From: Streptomyces sp. Ru72
Lineage (GTDB): Bacteria; Actinomycetota; Actinomycetes; Streptomycetales; Streptomycetaceae
Assembly: GCF_002920635.1 (NCBI RefSeq)
Contig: NZ_PQSR01000021.1
Coordinates: 1 to 64,000, forward strand
Length of the DNA stretch: 64,000 bases
Reading direction: 5' to 3'
The position numbers were made by a program, and so were the translations under genes. Positions 37,109 to 45,697 of this stretch are shown piece after piece. Positions within the stretch are counted from its first letter, which is position 1. Every line of letters starts with the position of its first letter. The notes beneath the pieces were generated by a model. It searched no databases, was not told the origin of the DNA, and worked only from the letters and a program-made list of their open reading frames with translations.

Positions 37109-39175
37109 TTACCCGTTCCCTCGCCGGGCGAGGAGCAGCGCAACGTCGTCGTCCGGTTCCCGGTTCAAGGCGTCGAGTAGGACGTCGCAGGTCTCCTCCA
37201 GGGGGAGCCGGGTGCCGCCCAACAGCCCGAGCAGGTCCTGAAGTCCGACGTCGATGGATACTTCGCGCCGTTCCACCAAACCGTCCGTGAACAGCGCGAG
37301 CAGCGTTCCCTCCGCCAGTTCCCGCTCCTCGGTGCTGAACGGCACGCCGCCCACCCCGAGCGGCACCCCGCTGGATATGTCAGGGAATTCGGCTCTCCCG
37401 GCCGGGTCCACCAGCACCGGCGGCAGATGGCCTGCGAGGGAGAGCTCGCATCGGCCGTGCCGTGGGTCGCAGACCACGTAGAGGCAGGTGGCCATCGAGT
37501 CGGAGTCGCCGAGTGAGGCTGTGATGTCGTCGAGGTGGTACAGCAGTTCGGCCGGGGGCAGGTCGAGTCGGGCGAGGGCGCGGGTGGCTGTACGGAGCTG
37601 GCCCATGATCGCCGCGGCGTGCACCCCTTTGCCCATGACATCCCCGACGACGAGGCCGAGCTTGCCGCGTCTCAGTGGCAGCACGTCGAACCAGTCGCCG
37701 CCGACCTCGCTGACCGCGGGCAGGTATCGGCAGGCGACCTCGATGCCGTCGTAGTCAGGTGGCTCCTGGGGGAGCAGACTGCGCTGGAGGGTGAGCGCGG
37801 TGCTGCGCTCGCGCCCGTACAGCCTGGCGTTGTCGATACAGACGGCGGCGCGCGCGGCCAGTTCGGTGGCGAGCGTGAGGTCTTGGTCGTCGAACGGCCG
37901 GGCGTTCACCGTGCGGTAGAGGCTGAGTGTGCCCAGTACCTCGCCACGGGCCATCAGGGGGGCGGACAGATAGGAGTGGACCCCGGCTTGCCGGAGCGTC
38001 TCGGCGGCGGAATCGTCCCGGGCGATACGCCGCATCGTCGAGCCGCTCACCCGCTGCAGCAGGATCGGCCGCCTCTCTTGCACACTCTGGGTGATCACCC
38101 GTGACGCACTGTATGACGCCAGCTCGCCGACCGGATCAGCGGCCCCGATCGCATCGGTGGGATAGCCCGCCGCGACGGCGAGCGCCCGGAATACGAGCGA
38201 GCCCTCGACCTGCAGTGCGGCCGTGGTGCCGCCCAGACCGGCCACCGAGTCGAGTACGTCGACGGCCGCGAGGTCGGCGAGCTCCGGCACAGCCGTCCCC
38301 GCCAGTTCACGCGCAGTCTGACGCAGGTCCAGCGTGGTGCCGATGCACATACCGGCGTCGGCTATCACCGCCAGCCTCTCTCGCGCTTTGGCGATCTCGG
38401 CCGCAGTCCGCTGCCGCTCGGAGACATCCAGCACCGCGATCGCCAGGCCCAGTACCCGCCCGTTCGCATCCTCGAGCCGGTGGTACGACTCCGAGTAGGT
38501 GTGATCCTCGCTGTCCGCAGCCGTCCGGCCGATCGTCTGCTGATCCAGCAGCGGCTCACCGGTCTGAAGGACCCGCCGCATCCGCGACTCGATGGCTTCG
38601 ACATCCAGCGCCGGGAGAACCTCGCCGACGCGGCGGCCAAGCACCGCCTCCTCGGGCACACCATTGATCCGCTCCAGTGACGGATTGACGCGCACCCAAC
38701 GCAGGTCGGTGTCGAACACCGCGATACCCACCGGCGACTGGCGGACCAGGATGTGGGACAGGGCCAGGTCCCACTCCACGTTCCGTACGGTGTCGGCGTC
38801 GGTGCCGAGGCCCAGGGCGTAAACATCACCGCCGGCATCGCGCAACTGCATGGTGCGAAACTCCACCATGCGCGTCGAGCCATCCTTGTGCCGCACCGGA
38901 AAGACTCCCGCCCAGCTCCCACCCGCACGCACGCGCTCGAACAGCTCGCGCGCCCGTGCCCGGTTCTCCGGTGCCAGCAGCAGCCCGCCCGCGTTCCGCC
39001 CCAGTGCTTCAGCAGCGGAGAAGCCCAGCAACCGCTCGGCCTCGGGGCTCCACAGAGCGATCCGCCCGTCACTGTCCACGACCACGGCGGAGACTCGCAA
39101 CAGATCCAGCAGCCCGCCGGGCGCAGCCATGCCGTCCCCCCAGTCCTTCCCGGTCCGGGACTCTCGCTCAGGCAT
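37109..39175 (-). CDS. PP2C (SpoIIE-type) phosphatase with PAS and GAF sensor domains
   Basis: 688 residues. Two PAS domains (about 22-130 and 135-255; VVVDSDGRIALWSPEAERLL, VGIAVFDTDLRWVRVNPSLE) are followed by a GAF domain (about 275-450) and a SpoIIE phosphatase domain (about 475-685). The latter has metal-binding motifs GGDWFDVLPL, LGLVVGDVMGKGVHAA and DDDVALLLAR, and LFTDGLVERR. It probably dephosphorylates an anti-sigma-factor antagonist in response to a signal sensed by the PAS/GAF parts. The ATG at 39175 follows GGAAGGAG at 8-9 bases; upstream in-frame sequence shows no similarity. A second phosphatase of this type is encoded just upstream on the same strand. Confidence 0.88.
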   Translation of the reverse strand: MPERESRTGKDWGDGMAAPGGLLDLLRVSAVVVDSDGRIALWSPEAERLLGFSAAEALGRNAGGLLLAPENRARARELFERVRAGGSWAGVFPVRHKDGSTRMVEFRTMQLRDAGGDVYALGLGTDADTVRNVEWDLALSHILVRQSPVGIAVFDTDLRWVRVNPSLERINGVPEEAVLGRRVGEVLPALDVEAIESRMRRVLQTGEPLLDQQTIGRTAADSEDHTYSESYHRLEDANGRVLGLAIAVLDVSERQRTAAEIAKARERLAVIADAGMCIGTTLDLRQTARELAGTAVPELADLAAVDVLDSVAGLGGTTAALQVEGSLVFRALAVAAGYPTDAIGAADPVGELASYSASRVITQSVQERRPILLQRVSGSTMRRIARDDSAAETLRQAGVHSYLSAPLMARGEVLGTLSLYRTVNARPFDDQDLTLATELAARAAVCIDNARLYGRERSTALTLQRSLLPQEPPDYDGIEVACRYLPAVSEVGGDWFDVLPLRRGKLGLVVGDVMGKGVHAAAIMGQLRTATRALARLDLPPAELLYHLDDITASLGDSDSMATCLYVVCDPRHGRCELSLAGHLPPVLVDPAGRAEFPDISSGVPLGVGGVPFSTEERELAEGTLLALFTDGLVERREVSIDVGLQDLLGLLGGTRLPLEETCDVLLDALNREPDDDVALLLARRGNG

Positions 39176-39711
39176 ACCAGCCGCTCCTTCCGGCGGCAGC
39201 GCCGGAATCGTGGCCCATCCGCGGGTCTCCTTGCCAGTCATACCCCTCCCTGGGGAACACCGCACGCCACGGCCGTCCGGGACCGGCTGACCACCGGTGC
39301 ATGTCGCTCAGCACCAGTGGCGCCATAGCCATTGGCGGCAGGCACGTGAATCGCTGTGACGCACGGTTGCGTGTTGTGGCTGGTGTGGCGTGCTTCCCGA
39401 TTGCTGGCATAAGCAGCGACGACCGAGGAAGGCCCTGCTCCTGCATCGCGTCGGGGAGGCGAGCCTTGAGGCCCGCGTTCCCGCGGCTCAGGAACCACTC
39501 GACGGTGCAGGCCCCTTGCACCGGATCGATGCACAGGGTCAGGCCGTCGTTCGCGGACCACGAGTTGCGTCCAGGACACGATGGAACCGGATATGAAGGG
39601 CAGTGCCGGTGCGCCGATGAGCAGGGAAGTGCTGGTCCTCGCCTGCCAGGCCCGGCTCCCGCAGCGCGGCACCGAGCGGGCCGACCGCATGGAGCCCAAC
39701 CTGGGCGTGGC
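39176..39711. other. Stretch between two phosphatase genes, no recognised gene
   Basis: About 535 bases. Several frames are open on both strands; one on the minus strand includes CIDPVQGACTVEWFLSRG, but I cannot place it in a family. It could hold a small unrecognised gene or decayed sequence. Confidence 0.4.
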
Positions 39712-41904
39712 CTACCGCGTCGACCTGGACGTGGCGGCGGGCGCTGGAACATCACCGGAACTTTCACGCGGGACGGGGATGTCTTGCTCGGTCCAGATGC
39801 ATTTGCCGTCCCGGAGGTAGCGGGCGCCCCAGCGTTTGGAGAGGGCGGCGACGAGTTGAAGGCCGCGGCCGCCCTCGTCTGTGTAGGCGGCGTGGCGGAT
39901 GCGCGGGGTGCTGAGGCTGCCGTCGTATACCTCGCAGGTCAGGCAGCGGCTGCGCAGCAGGCGCAGGTGGATGGGGCCCTTGGCGTGCCGGATCACGTTG
40001 CCGATCAGCTCGCTGACCAGCAGCTCGGTCGTGATCGCGAGATCGTCCAGTCCCCAGGCGGCCAGTTTCGTGCGGACGAATTCGCGGGCCTGGCCGGCCG
40101 CGCGGGGATCCTCCGGGAGGGTGCAGGAGGCGACATCACCGGCGTCGATGGCCCGGGTGTGGGCGATCAGCAGTGCTGCGTCGTCGTTCGTCCGGGCATG
40201 GTCGGGCAGCAGGGCCGAGACCACCGTGTCGCACAGGTCGTCGAGGTGCTGGACGTCGTCGGCCTCGTCCCGTGCCATGAAGGTGGGCACCGCATGCCGG
40301 GCGAGGATCTGTTGCAGTCGGGCCAGTCCTCGGTCGACGCCCTGGGAAGCGGATTCGACGAGCCCGTCGGTGCACAGGACGAGCAGGCTCTCCTCAGGCA
40401 GAAGCAGTTCGTGCGTTTCGAACGGTGGCTCGGCGGCCCCGAGTGGCGGGTCGGCGGCCAGGTCGGGCCTGTGGACGGTGCCATCGGGACGGACGACGAC
40501 CGGCGGGGGATGACCGGCCAGGGAGAACGTGCATATCCGGGTGATCGGGTCGAAGACGGCGTAGAGGCACGTGGCGTAGGAGTCCTCGCCCAGGTCACTG
40601 ACCAGGTCGTTGAGCCGGCTGAGTAGCTCGTCGGGGGGAATGTCCAGGTCGGCGAGGGTGCGCACCGCGGTGCGCAGCTGGCCCATGGTGGCCGCTTCCG
40701 GAATGCCGTGTCCCATGACGTCGCCGATCACCATGGCGACCCTGTCCGCGGACAGCGGGATCACGTCGTACCAGTCGCCACCGACCTGTTCGCCCCGGCC
40801 CGCGGGCAGGTAGCGGGCGGCGGCGCAGGCGGCAGGCAGGCGGGGCAGTGTCCGGGGAAGCAGGCCACGCTGCAGCCCCTGCGCCCGGGCGTGCTCCACG
40901 TCGTACAACCGGGCGCGCCCCAGCGACTGGCCGGCCAGACCGCTCAGCGCGGTCAGCAGCGTGCGCTCCTCGTCGCTGAAGGAACGCGGCTGGGCGAAAG
41001 ACACCAGACACATGCCGATGGGGCGTCCGGACGCGATCATGGGGAGGAACGCCCACGCGTTCTTCTTGGCCGCCGACGGGATGTGCGCCAGCGTGGGATA
41101 ACGCCGGCAGTACTCTGCGGCTGATTCGATGAACCGGGGAGTACGGGTCCCCAGCACGTCGGTGGCCACGGGGTAGTCGGCTACGGGGATCCCGTCGAGC
41201 ATGCTGAGGAATTCCTGCGTGTATCCGGAGGAGCCGACCACACGCTGTCGGCCGCCTTCGAAGACCCAGAATATGAGGCCGTCCGCGCCGAATGGGGGCA
41301 GGACGTGCGCCGCGACGGCCTGTACGACTTCCCGCGAGGTGAGCGCCTCGGCGAGTGCCGAGGTCAGCTTGCCCATCCGCACCGTCTGCTCGGAGCCGGC
41401 CGCCGAACCGCGGACGGGCAGCCTGCCAGGCAGGTCCTCCAGGCATGCAGCGGCCCATTGCGCCACAGAATTCAGAAAGGATCGCTGCACCTCATCCGGC
41501 TCGCCGGCCCCTCCCATGATCACGGAGAGCACGCCTATCGGCCCGTCGGCACCGAGAAGGGGCACCGCTGCCGTGCCGGTTGCCTGCATGCCCAGGCTGT
41601 CGCCGCCCACCCAGACGTACTCACCGCTGCGTATGGCACGTGCGGGCGCCACGTCCTGCCGATCGGAGAGATCCGCCCACGCCTCGGCGCTCTCCGCAGC
41701 CAACCCGCTGGCCGCAACCAGATGCAGTCGGCCGGCCGCAGGATCGCACCAGTGCAGGAACGCGCCGCGGCCTTCCAGACACTCCGTGGCCTTGAGGGCC
41801 AGCGTCAGCGTCTCAGCGCCTCGCAGTGCTTTGTACGAGGCGGCCCGAAAGCCCAGCCCTGACTGCTGTGGGTGACTCCCGGCTCTGGCTGCCGCAGGTG
41901 CCAA
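39712..41904 (-). CDS. GAF-GAF-PP2C phosphatase fused to anti-sigma-type ATPase domain
   Basis: 730 residues with four parts. Two GAF-like sensor domains (about 30-165 and 175-335) are followed by a SpoIIE/PP2C phosphatase (about 355-590; GEQVGGDWYDVIPL, VAMVIGDVMGHGIPEAAT, TNDDAALLIAHT). A C-terminal HATPase_c domain (about 600-715; TTELLVSELIGNVIRHAKGP, DEGGRGLQLVAALSKRWGAR) has the N-box Asn needed for ATP. This pairing puts a serine kinase of the SpoIIAB/RsbW kind and the opposing phosphatase in one protein, so it can set the phosphorylation of an antagonist both ways. It is encoded upstream of the other phosphatase and may act on the same partners. Confidence 0.88.
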   Translation of the reverse strand: MAPAAARAGSHPQQSGLGFRAASYKALRGAETLTLALKATECLEGRGAFLHWCDPAAGRLHLVAASGLAAESAEAWADLSDRQDVAPARAIRSGEYVWVGGDSLGMQATGTAAVPLLGADGPIGVLSVIMGGAGEPDEVQRSFLNSVAQWAAACLEDLPGRLPVRGSAAGSEQTVRMGKLTSALAEALTSREVVQAVAAHVLPPFGADGLIFWVFEGGRQRVVGSSGYTQEFLSMLDGIPVADYPVATDVLGTRTPRFIESAAEYCRRYPTLAHIPSAAKKNAWAFLPMIASGRPIGMCLVSFAQPRSFSDEERTLLTALSGLAGQSLGRARLYDVEHARAQGLQRGLLPRTLPRLPAACAAARYLPAGRGEQVGGDWYDVIPLSADRVAMVIGDVMGHGIPEAATMGQLRTAVRTLADLDIPPDELLSRLNDLVSDLGEDSYATCLYAVFDPITRICTFSLAGHPPPVVVRPDGTVHRPDLAADPPLGAAEPPFETHELLLPEESLLVLCTDGLVESASQGVDRGLARLQQILARHAVPTFMARDEADDVQHLDDLCDTVVSALLPDHARTNDDAALLIAHTRAIDAGDVASCTLPEDPRAAGQAREFVRTKLAAWGLDDLAITTELLVSELIGNVIRHAKGPIHLRLLRSRCLTCEVYDGSLSTPRIRHAAYTDEGGRGLQLVAALSKRWGARYLRDGKCIWTEQDIPVPRESSGDVPAPAATSRSTR

Positions 41905-42075
41905 CTCGTCTCCTGCTCACTCTTGGGTCACGGGCCTGCACATGCAGCGACGGGAATCCCCGCAAATCAGGCAAACTCCACTAAATGTTAGCTTGCCGCC
42001 CGTCCGTATCCGTCCGCAGCCCATGCACCGCAGGCGTCATCCGATGTCCGTGATGCCGACCATGACGGATCGGGT

Positions 42076-42330
42076 TCAGCTTCCGCGGCCCGGGAGATCG
42101 GCGGGTAGAGGCGCCACGGCGTCGGTGACGTCCACGCGCAGACGCCCGGTCGACGGGTCGTAGACGAGCCGGGGTCGGAAACCCCGGCCCGGCATGCCGC
42201 CGGGGTGGACGGCGTTGGCGGCGAGCTCCGCGATGACGTTTCGGCACGCTCCGTGACGTTCTGCGGAACGCCCCCAGTGCCGCAGCTCCAGGTTCCTCCG
42301 GCCTGGGATGCGGGGCGTGCCGTCAAGGCC
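42076..42330 (-). pseudogene. Anti-sigma-type ATP-binding protein remnant
   Basis: The strand reads NLELRHWGRSAERHGACRNV then IAELAANAVHPGGMPGRGFR, PRLVYDPSTGRLRVDVTDAV and APLPADLP before a stop at 42076. This is the first half of a small HATPase_c regulator (RsbW-like) common in Streptomyces, with the N-box ELAANAV. The G1/G2 ATP-lid part and the C-terminus are missing, and the N-terminus is not recognisable. It is a truncated gene next to the phosphatases that would regulate such proteins. Confidence 0.65.
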
Positions 42331-42344
42331 GTACCCGTTGCGGG

Positions 42345-42540
42345 TCAGTGCGCGAGCGCGTCGGGGAAGCCGAACGTCGCGACCAGCGCGGGATCGTGGA
42401 ATTCGATCACGCGAAAGACGCCGCTGGCGGTGGGGGCCAGTACCACGGCGCCGTCGGCTCGGAGCGCGCCGTCACCATCCCGGGGTACTCGGCCGCTGAC
42501 AGGCGACGGCTGAGCGAACCCCAGTGCTCAAGGAACCCGA
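42345..42540 (-). pseudogene. ECF sigma factor C-terminal (SnoaL-like) scrap
   Basis: The frame reads GDGALRADGAVVLAP and then FRVIEFHDPALVATFGFPDA, with LAH and a stop at 42345. This resembles the very end of ECF sigma factors that carry a SnoaL-like C-terminal domain (ITAFLDPALFxRFGLP). No sigma region 2 or 4 could be found upstream; the preceding sequence is in other frames. By-eye similarity only. Confidence 0.42.
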
Positions 42541-42749
42541 CATCCTCGTAACGGGCGGCCGACCAGACACGTGCGGGAGCCGCCGAGAAGTCACTCGATG
42601 AGACACATTGCGAGTGTCCGGAGAACCATCCCACCTCGGCTCCGCGGCCCAATTCGTGGAAAGCGCAGGGCTGTCCACGGCCACGGTGGGCATCGGCTCG
42701 GGCAACGACCAGGTCGTGCGGTGATGCCTTCCCCGCCGACGAGTTTGCG

Positions 42750-43150
42750 CGGCCTTCGCCGGTAGGGAGTCACACCGGGGTCCGGCAGGTCCATGAGCGC
42801 GAGTTTGGCCGGGTCGACCACGGCGGTGATCTCGGTGATGTGGCCGTCGGAGACAGTGAAGGCCAGGAGGGAAGGCGGGGTGCCGTCCCCGCTCCAGGAG
42901 ATGACGGCGGGGCGGCCGTTGACGGTCGCCGCACGTCCTCGTGCTGCGCTGCCGGCCACTCGCGCGCGGGTGGCGACTTCGGTGGCCCCGAGAGTGATGA
43001 ACGTGCCGTTCGGGGTGTGGACGGTGAACTTCACTTCGGGGTGGAGAACCTGCAGCAGCTGCTCGAATCGGCCGTCGGAGCCGCGGTGAGGAAGGCCTGG
43101 ACCACCTGCCGGTCTCCTGGCGGGACGGACGCAGCCACGCCTCTGCTGTC
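42750..43150 (-). pseudogene. ECF41/SigJ-type sigma factor, C-terminal domain remnant
   Basis: One frame reads PPGDRQVVQAFLTAA. After a frameshift near 43080 another reads GRFEQLLQVLHPEVKFTVHT, ATVNGRPAVISWSGDGTPPS, LLAFTVSDGHITEITAVVDP and AKLALMDLPDPG. This is the SnoaL-like C-terminal domain of SigJ/ECF41 sigma factors in the right order. The DNA-binding regions 2 and 4, which should lie upstream toward 43.7 kb, are absent, and a different gene on the other strand starts at 43406. It is a 5'-deleted, frameshifted remnant. Confidence 0.65.
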
Positions 43151-43405
43151 GAGTAGGCCCGCGTTGCCGCGCGGGTCGGAAGGCACGCCCGTGCTCAGCG
43201 TAGTGAACGCCGACGGCACCATCGCCCAGTAGTGTTCCCGTGCCGGCGGGAACAGCCGATCCGGCCAGCGCTGTTGCACCGCTCGGGGGACCGGCGCCGC
43301 GCGTGCCCTCAAGTCCGTTGTGCACCCGGTCATCCGATATCGGGGCGACCGCTTATACAACCGGCGCAGATTGAGAATGCGGCGATTTCACAGGAGGACT
43401 GTTTC

Positions 43406-44239
43406 ATGAATGACCGGCCCTTGACGCTGATGGCCGTGCACGCTCACCCCGACGATGAGGCCACTGGAACGGGAGGTGTCCTCGCGCGGTACGCGGCGGA
43501 GGGCATCCGCACGGTCCTGGTGACGTGTACCGACGGCAGGTGCGGTGACGGACCGGGCGGTGTCAAGCCGGGCGAGCCCGGGCACGATCCGGCAGCCGTC
43601 GCCTTGATGCGGCGTCAAGAACTCGAGTCCAGCTGCGATATTCTGAAGGTCGGTCACCTGGAGATGCTGGACTACGCCGACTCCGGGATGATGGGCTGGC
43701 CGGCCAACGACGCCCCCGGATCCTTCTGGCGGACACCCGTGGAGGAGGGGGCTGCCCGACTCGCGGAACTCTTGCGCCGCCACCAACCCGATGTGGTCGT
43801 CACCTACGACGAGAACGGCTTCTACGGTCACCCCGACCACATCCAGGCACACCGCATCACGATGGCTGCGCTGGCGATGACCGCGCCGATACCGAAGGTG
43901 TACTGGACGACGGCGCCCCGCTCGATGATGCAGCGGTTCGGGGAGGTCATGCGCGAGTTCGGTGCGGACTGGCAGGAGGCGGATCCCGCCGAGGCCGCCG
44001 CGCTGGCCGAGATCGGACTTCCCGACGAGGAGATCACCACCTGGGTGGACACCACCGCGTTCGGCGGTCAGAAGTTCGACGCGTTGGCCGCGCACGCCAG
44101 CCAGGGCGAGAACATCTTCTTCCTCAAGATGGGCCAGAAGAGGTTCACCGAGCTGATGGGCGTCGAGACCTTCGTACGGGTCCAGGACACCACCGGTGCG
44201 GCCGTGCCCGAGAACGACCTCTTCGCCGGACTGCGCTGA
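43406..44239 (+). CDS. PIG-L family deacetylase (Mca/MshB-like)
   Basis: A 277-residue zinc hydrolase of the LmbE/PIG-L family. VHAHPDDEATGTGGVLARYA holds the first zinc ligands (His14, Asp17), and YDENGFYGHPDHIQAHRIT holds the third His. TVLVTCTDGRCGDGPGG and VDTTAFGGQKFDALAAHASQ also match actinobacterial mycothiol-related enzymes, which deacetylate GlcNAc-inositol or cleave mycothiol conjugates. The substrate of this one cannot be fixed from sequence. The ATG follows CAGGAGGA at a good distance. It is a lone gene between decayed sequences. Confidence 0.86.
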   Translation: MNDRPLTLMAVHAHPDDEATGTGGVLARYAAEGIRTVLVTCTDGRCGDGPGGVKPGEPGHDPAAVALMRRQELESSCDILKVGHLEMLDYADSGMMGWPANDAPGSFWRTPVEEGAARLAELLRRHQPDVVVTYDENGFYGHPDHIQAHRITMAALAMTAPIPKVYWTTAPRSMMQRFGEVMREFGADWQEADPAEAAALAEIGLPDEEITTWVDTTAFGGQKFDALAAHASQGENIFFLKMGQKRFTELMGVETFVRVQDTTGAAVPENDLFAGLR

Positions 44240-44334
44240 TCCGCCGACCTTCTGGGGTCCGCTCCGGCGTCCGTTGAGCATCAGGGTATCCCTGCTCGGT
44301 GACGTGGCGGTTGCGAGGACACCACCCCCTAGGG

Positions 44335-44998
44335 TCTGTTGCCAAAGTGGATCTTTGTTGAAGCCGTCGAGCGCGGAGTCGACGTCGGACTTGGGGATGG
44401 CCTCCTCGTAGATGGGCGTACGGACGACAACGGGAGCGACCGCGTTGACCCGGATGCCGTGCGGGGCGAGTTCCATGGCAGGTGCTCGGTGAGGGAGTGC
44501 AGTGCCGCCTTGGCCATCGAGTACGCCGAGGACGGGGTGGCGGCGATGGCCTGGTGGGCCCACATGGAGCCGATGTTGACGATGGATCCCTTGATGCCGC
44601 GGGCGATCATGTTGCCGGCGACGGTCTGGGTGAGGAAGGAGAAGGCCCGTTGAGGGCCTGGTAGCGGTCGTAGTCGGCGTACGGGTGGTCCACGAAGGGC
44701 TTCGGGGCGAACACGCCGGCCGCGTTGACCAGGAGGGCGGCGTCGGCGTGGTCCTTGGCCAGGTCGGCGCGCAGCCGCTCGACGGCGTCGGCGTCGTTGA
44801 GATCGGCGGCCAGCGCGGTGACACGGCCGGAGTCCGCCAGAGCGGCCGTGGCGTCCTCGGCGCCGGAGGGGGTCCGGCCGGTGACGACGACGCTGCCGGC
44901 GGCGTCGAGGACGTGCCGGGCGATGGCCAGGCCCATGCCGCTGGTGCCACCCATGATGCGGCCTTCTTGCCGGTGAGGTCGGGGGTGGTGCGGGACAT
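44335..44998 (-). pseudogene. Short-chain dehydrogenase/reductase, multiply frameshifted
   Basis: Consecutive pieces of one SDR appear in changing frames. They are MSRTTPDLTGKK at 44998, then IMGGTSGMGLAIARHVLDAA with the nucleotide-binding glycines, AALLVNAAGVFAPKPFVDHP (NAG motif), SIVNIGSMWAHQAIAATPSS then AYSMAKAALHSLTEH (YxxxK active site), and LAPHGIRVNAVAPVVVRTPI. At least three frameshifts are needed (near 44957, 44650 and 44480). The last 30-40 residues are replaced after GFNKD, near a sequence reading GGGTCTGTTGCCAAAG on the plus strand that looks like the end of an insertion sequence. The ribosome site is present upstream, so decay is recent. Confidence 0.8.
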
Positions 44999-45697
44999 GC
45001 TGTGCTCCTGGTGAGAGGCGTTCGAGGGAAAAGGCGCCCTGCCCCAGCCGACGTCCGGCCGGACGACCTGAAACTGGGAGGGCCCTGTGAGACGGCAGCC
45101 ACAGGTCGAGCCCGTGGAAGCGGAAGCGGCGGCGGATGCGGCTCCCCCGGGGGAGCCGGACGGCGCCGTGTGGAACGTGCCGGCTCCGGTGGTCGATGTT
45201 CGCTGCACTTGACGGTGGCAGCGTCAACCGGTGCACGGGCCCGGTCGTGGCGGATTCGTCTACTGCGACTGTGCGAACGGCCCGAGGCAGGTCAGACGGT
45301 CTCGTAGATCCGCCCCGCGGGGTCGGCGGACGGCGGTGTCGACAGGCCGCCGCCGACAGCGACTGCAGCGAGTCCCCTGAGGCTTGTTGCGAACCCCCTG
45401 GGTCACCATGGGCGGACTGTGCGGTGCCCCTGGTCCGGTCGGAGGCTTCCCGGGACACCGCTGTCTGCGCATGTCCGGAACAGTGCTGTCCTCACGATCA
45501 TCCACGGTGTGGATGAGCCGGATACGAGATTCGGATCGCTCGAGGGATGGCAGCGGGGCGCCGGGCAGCCCATAGTCGTCCCGATCCGCACGCGGCTGTC
45601 CACATCAGCGGCCGACGTGAGGCCATCTCCAGCATGCCGTGCGCTGCAGCGCCCATACAGGCATGCGTGCTTTCGTACGCCGTCCCATGGAGTCGCC
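44999..45697. other. Long stretch with no recognised gene
   Basis: About 700 bases between the broken SDR and the transporter gene. No frame on either strand shows a domain, and codon bias is not consistent in any one frame over a long stretch. It may be decayed sequence. Confidence 0.5.

Noticed and set aside
45419..45697. An N-terminal extension of the MFS transporter
   Set aside because: No similarity or membrane segment in the extension; the ATG at 45698 gives the usual length.
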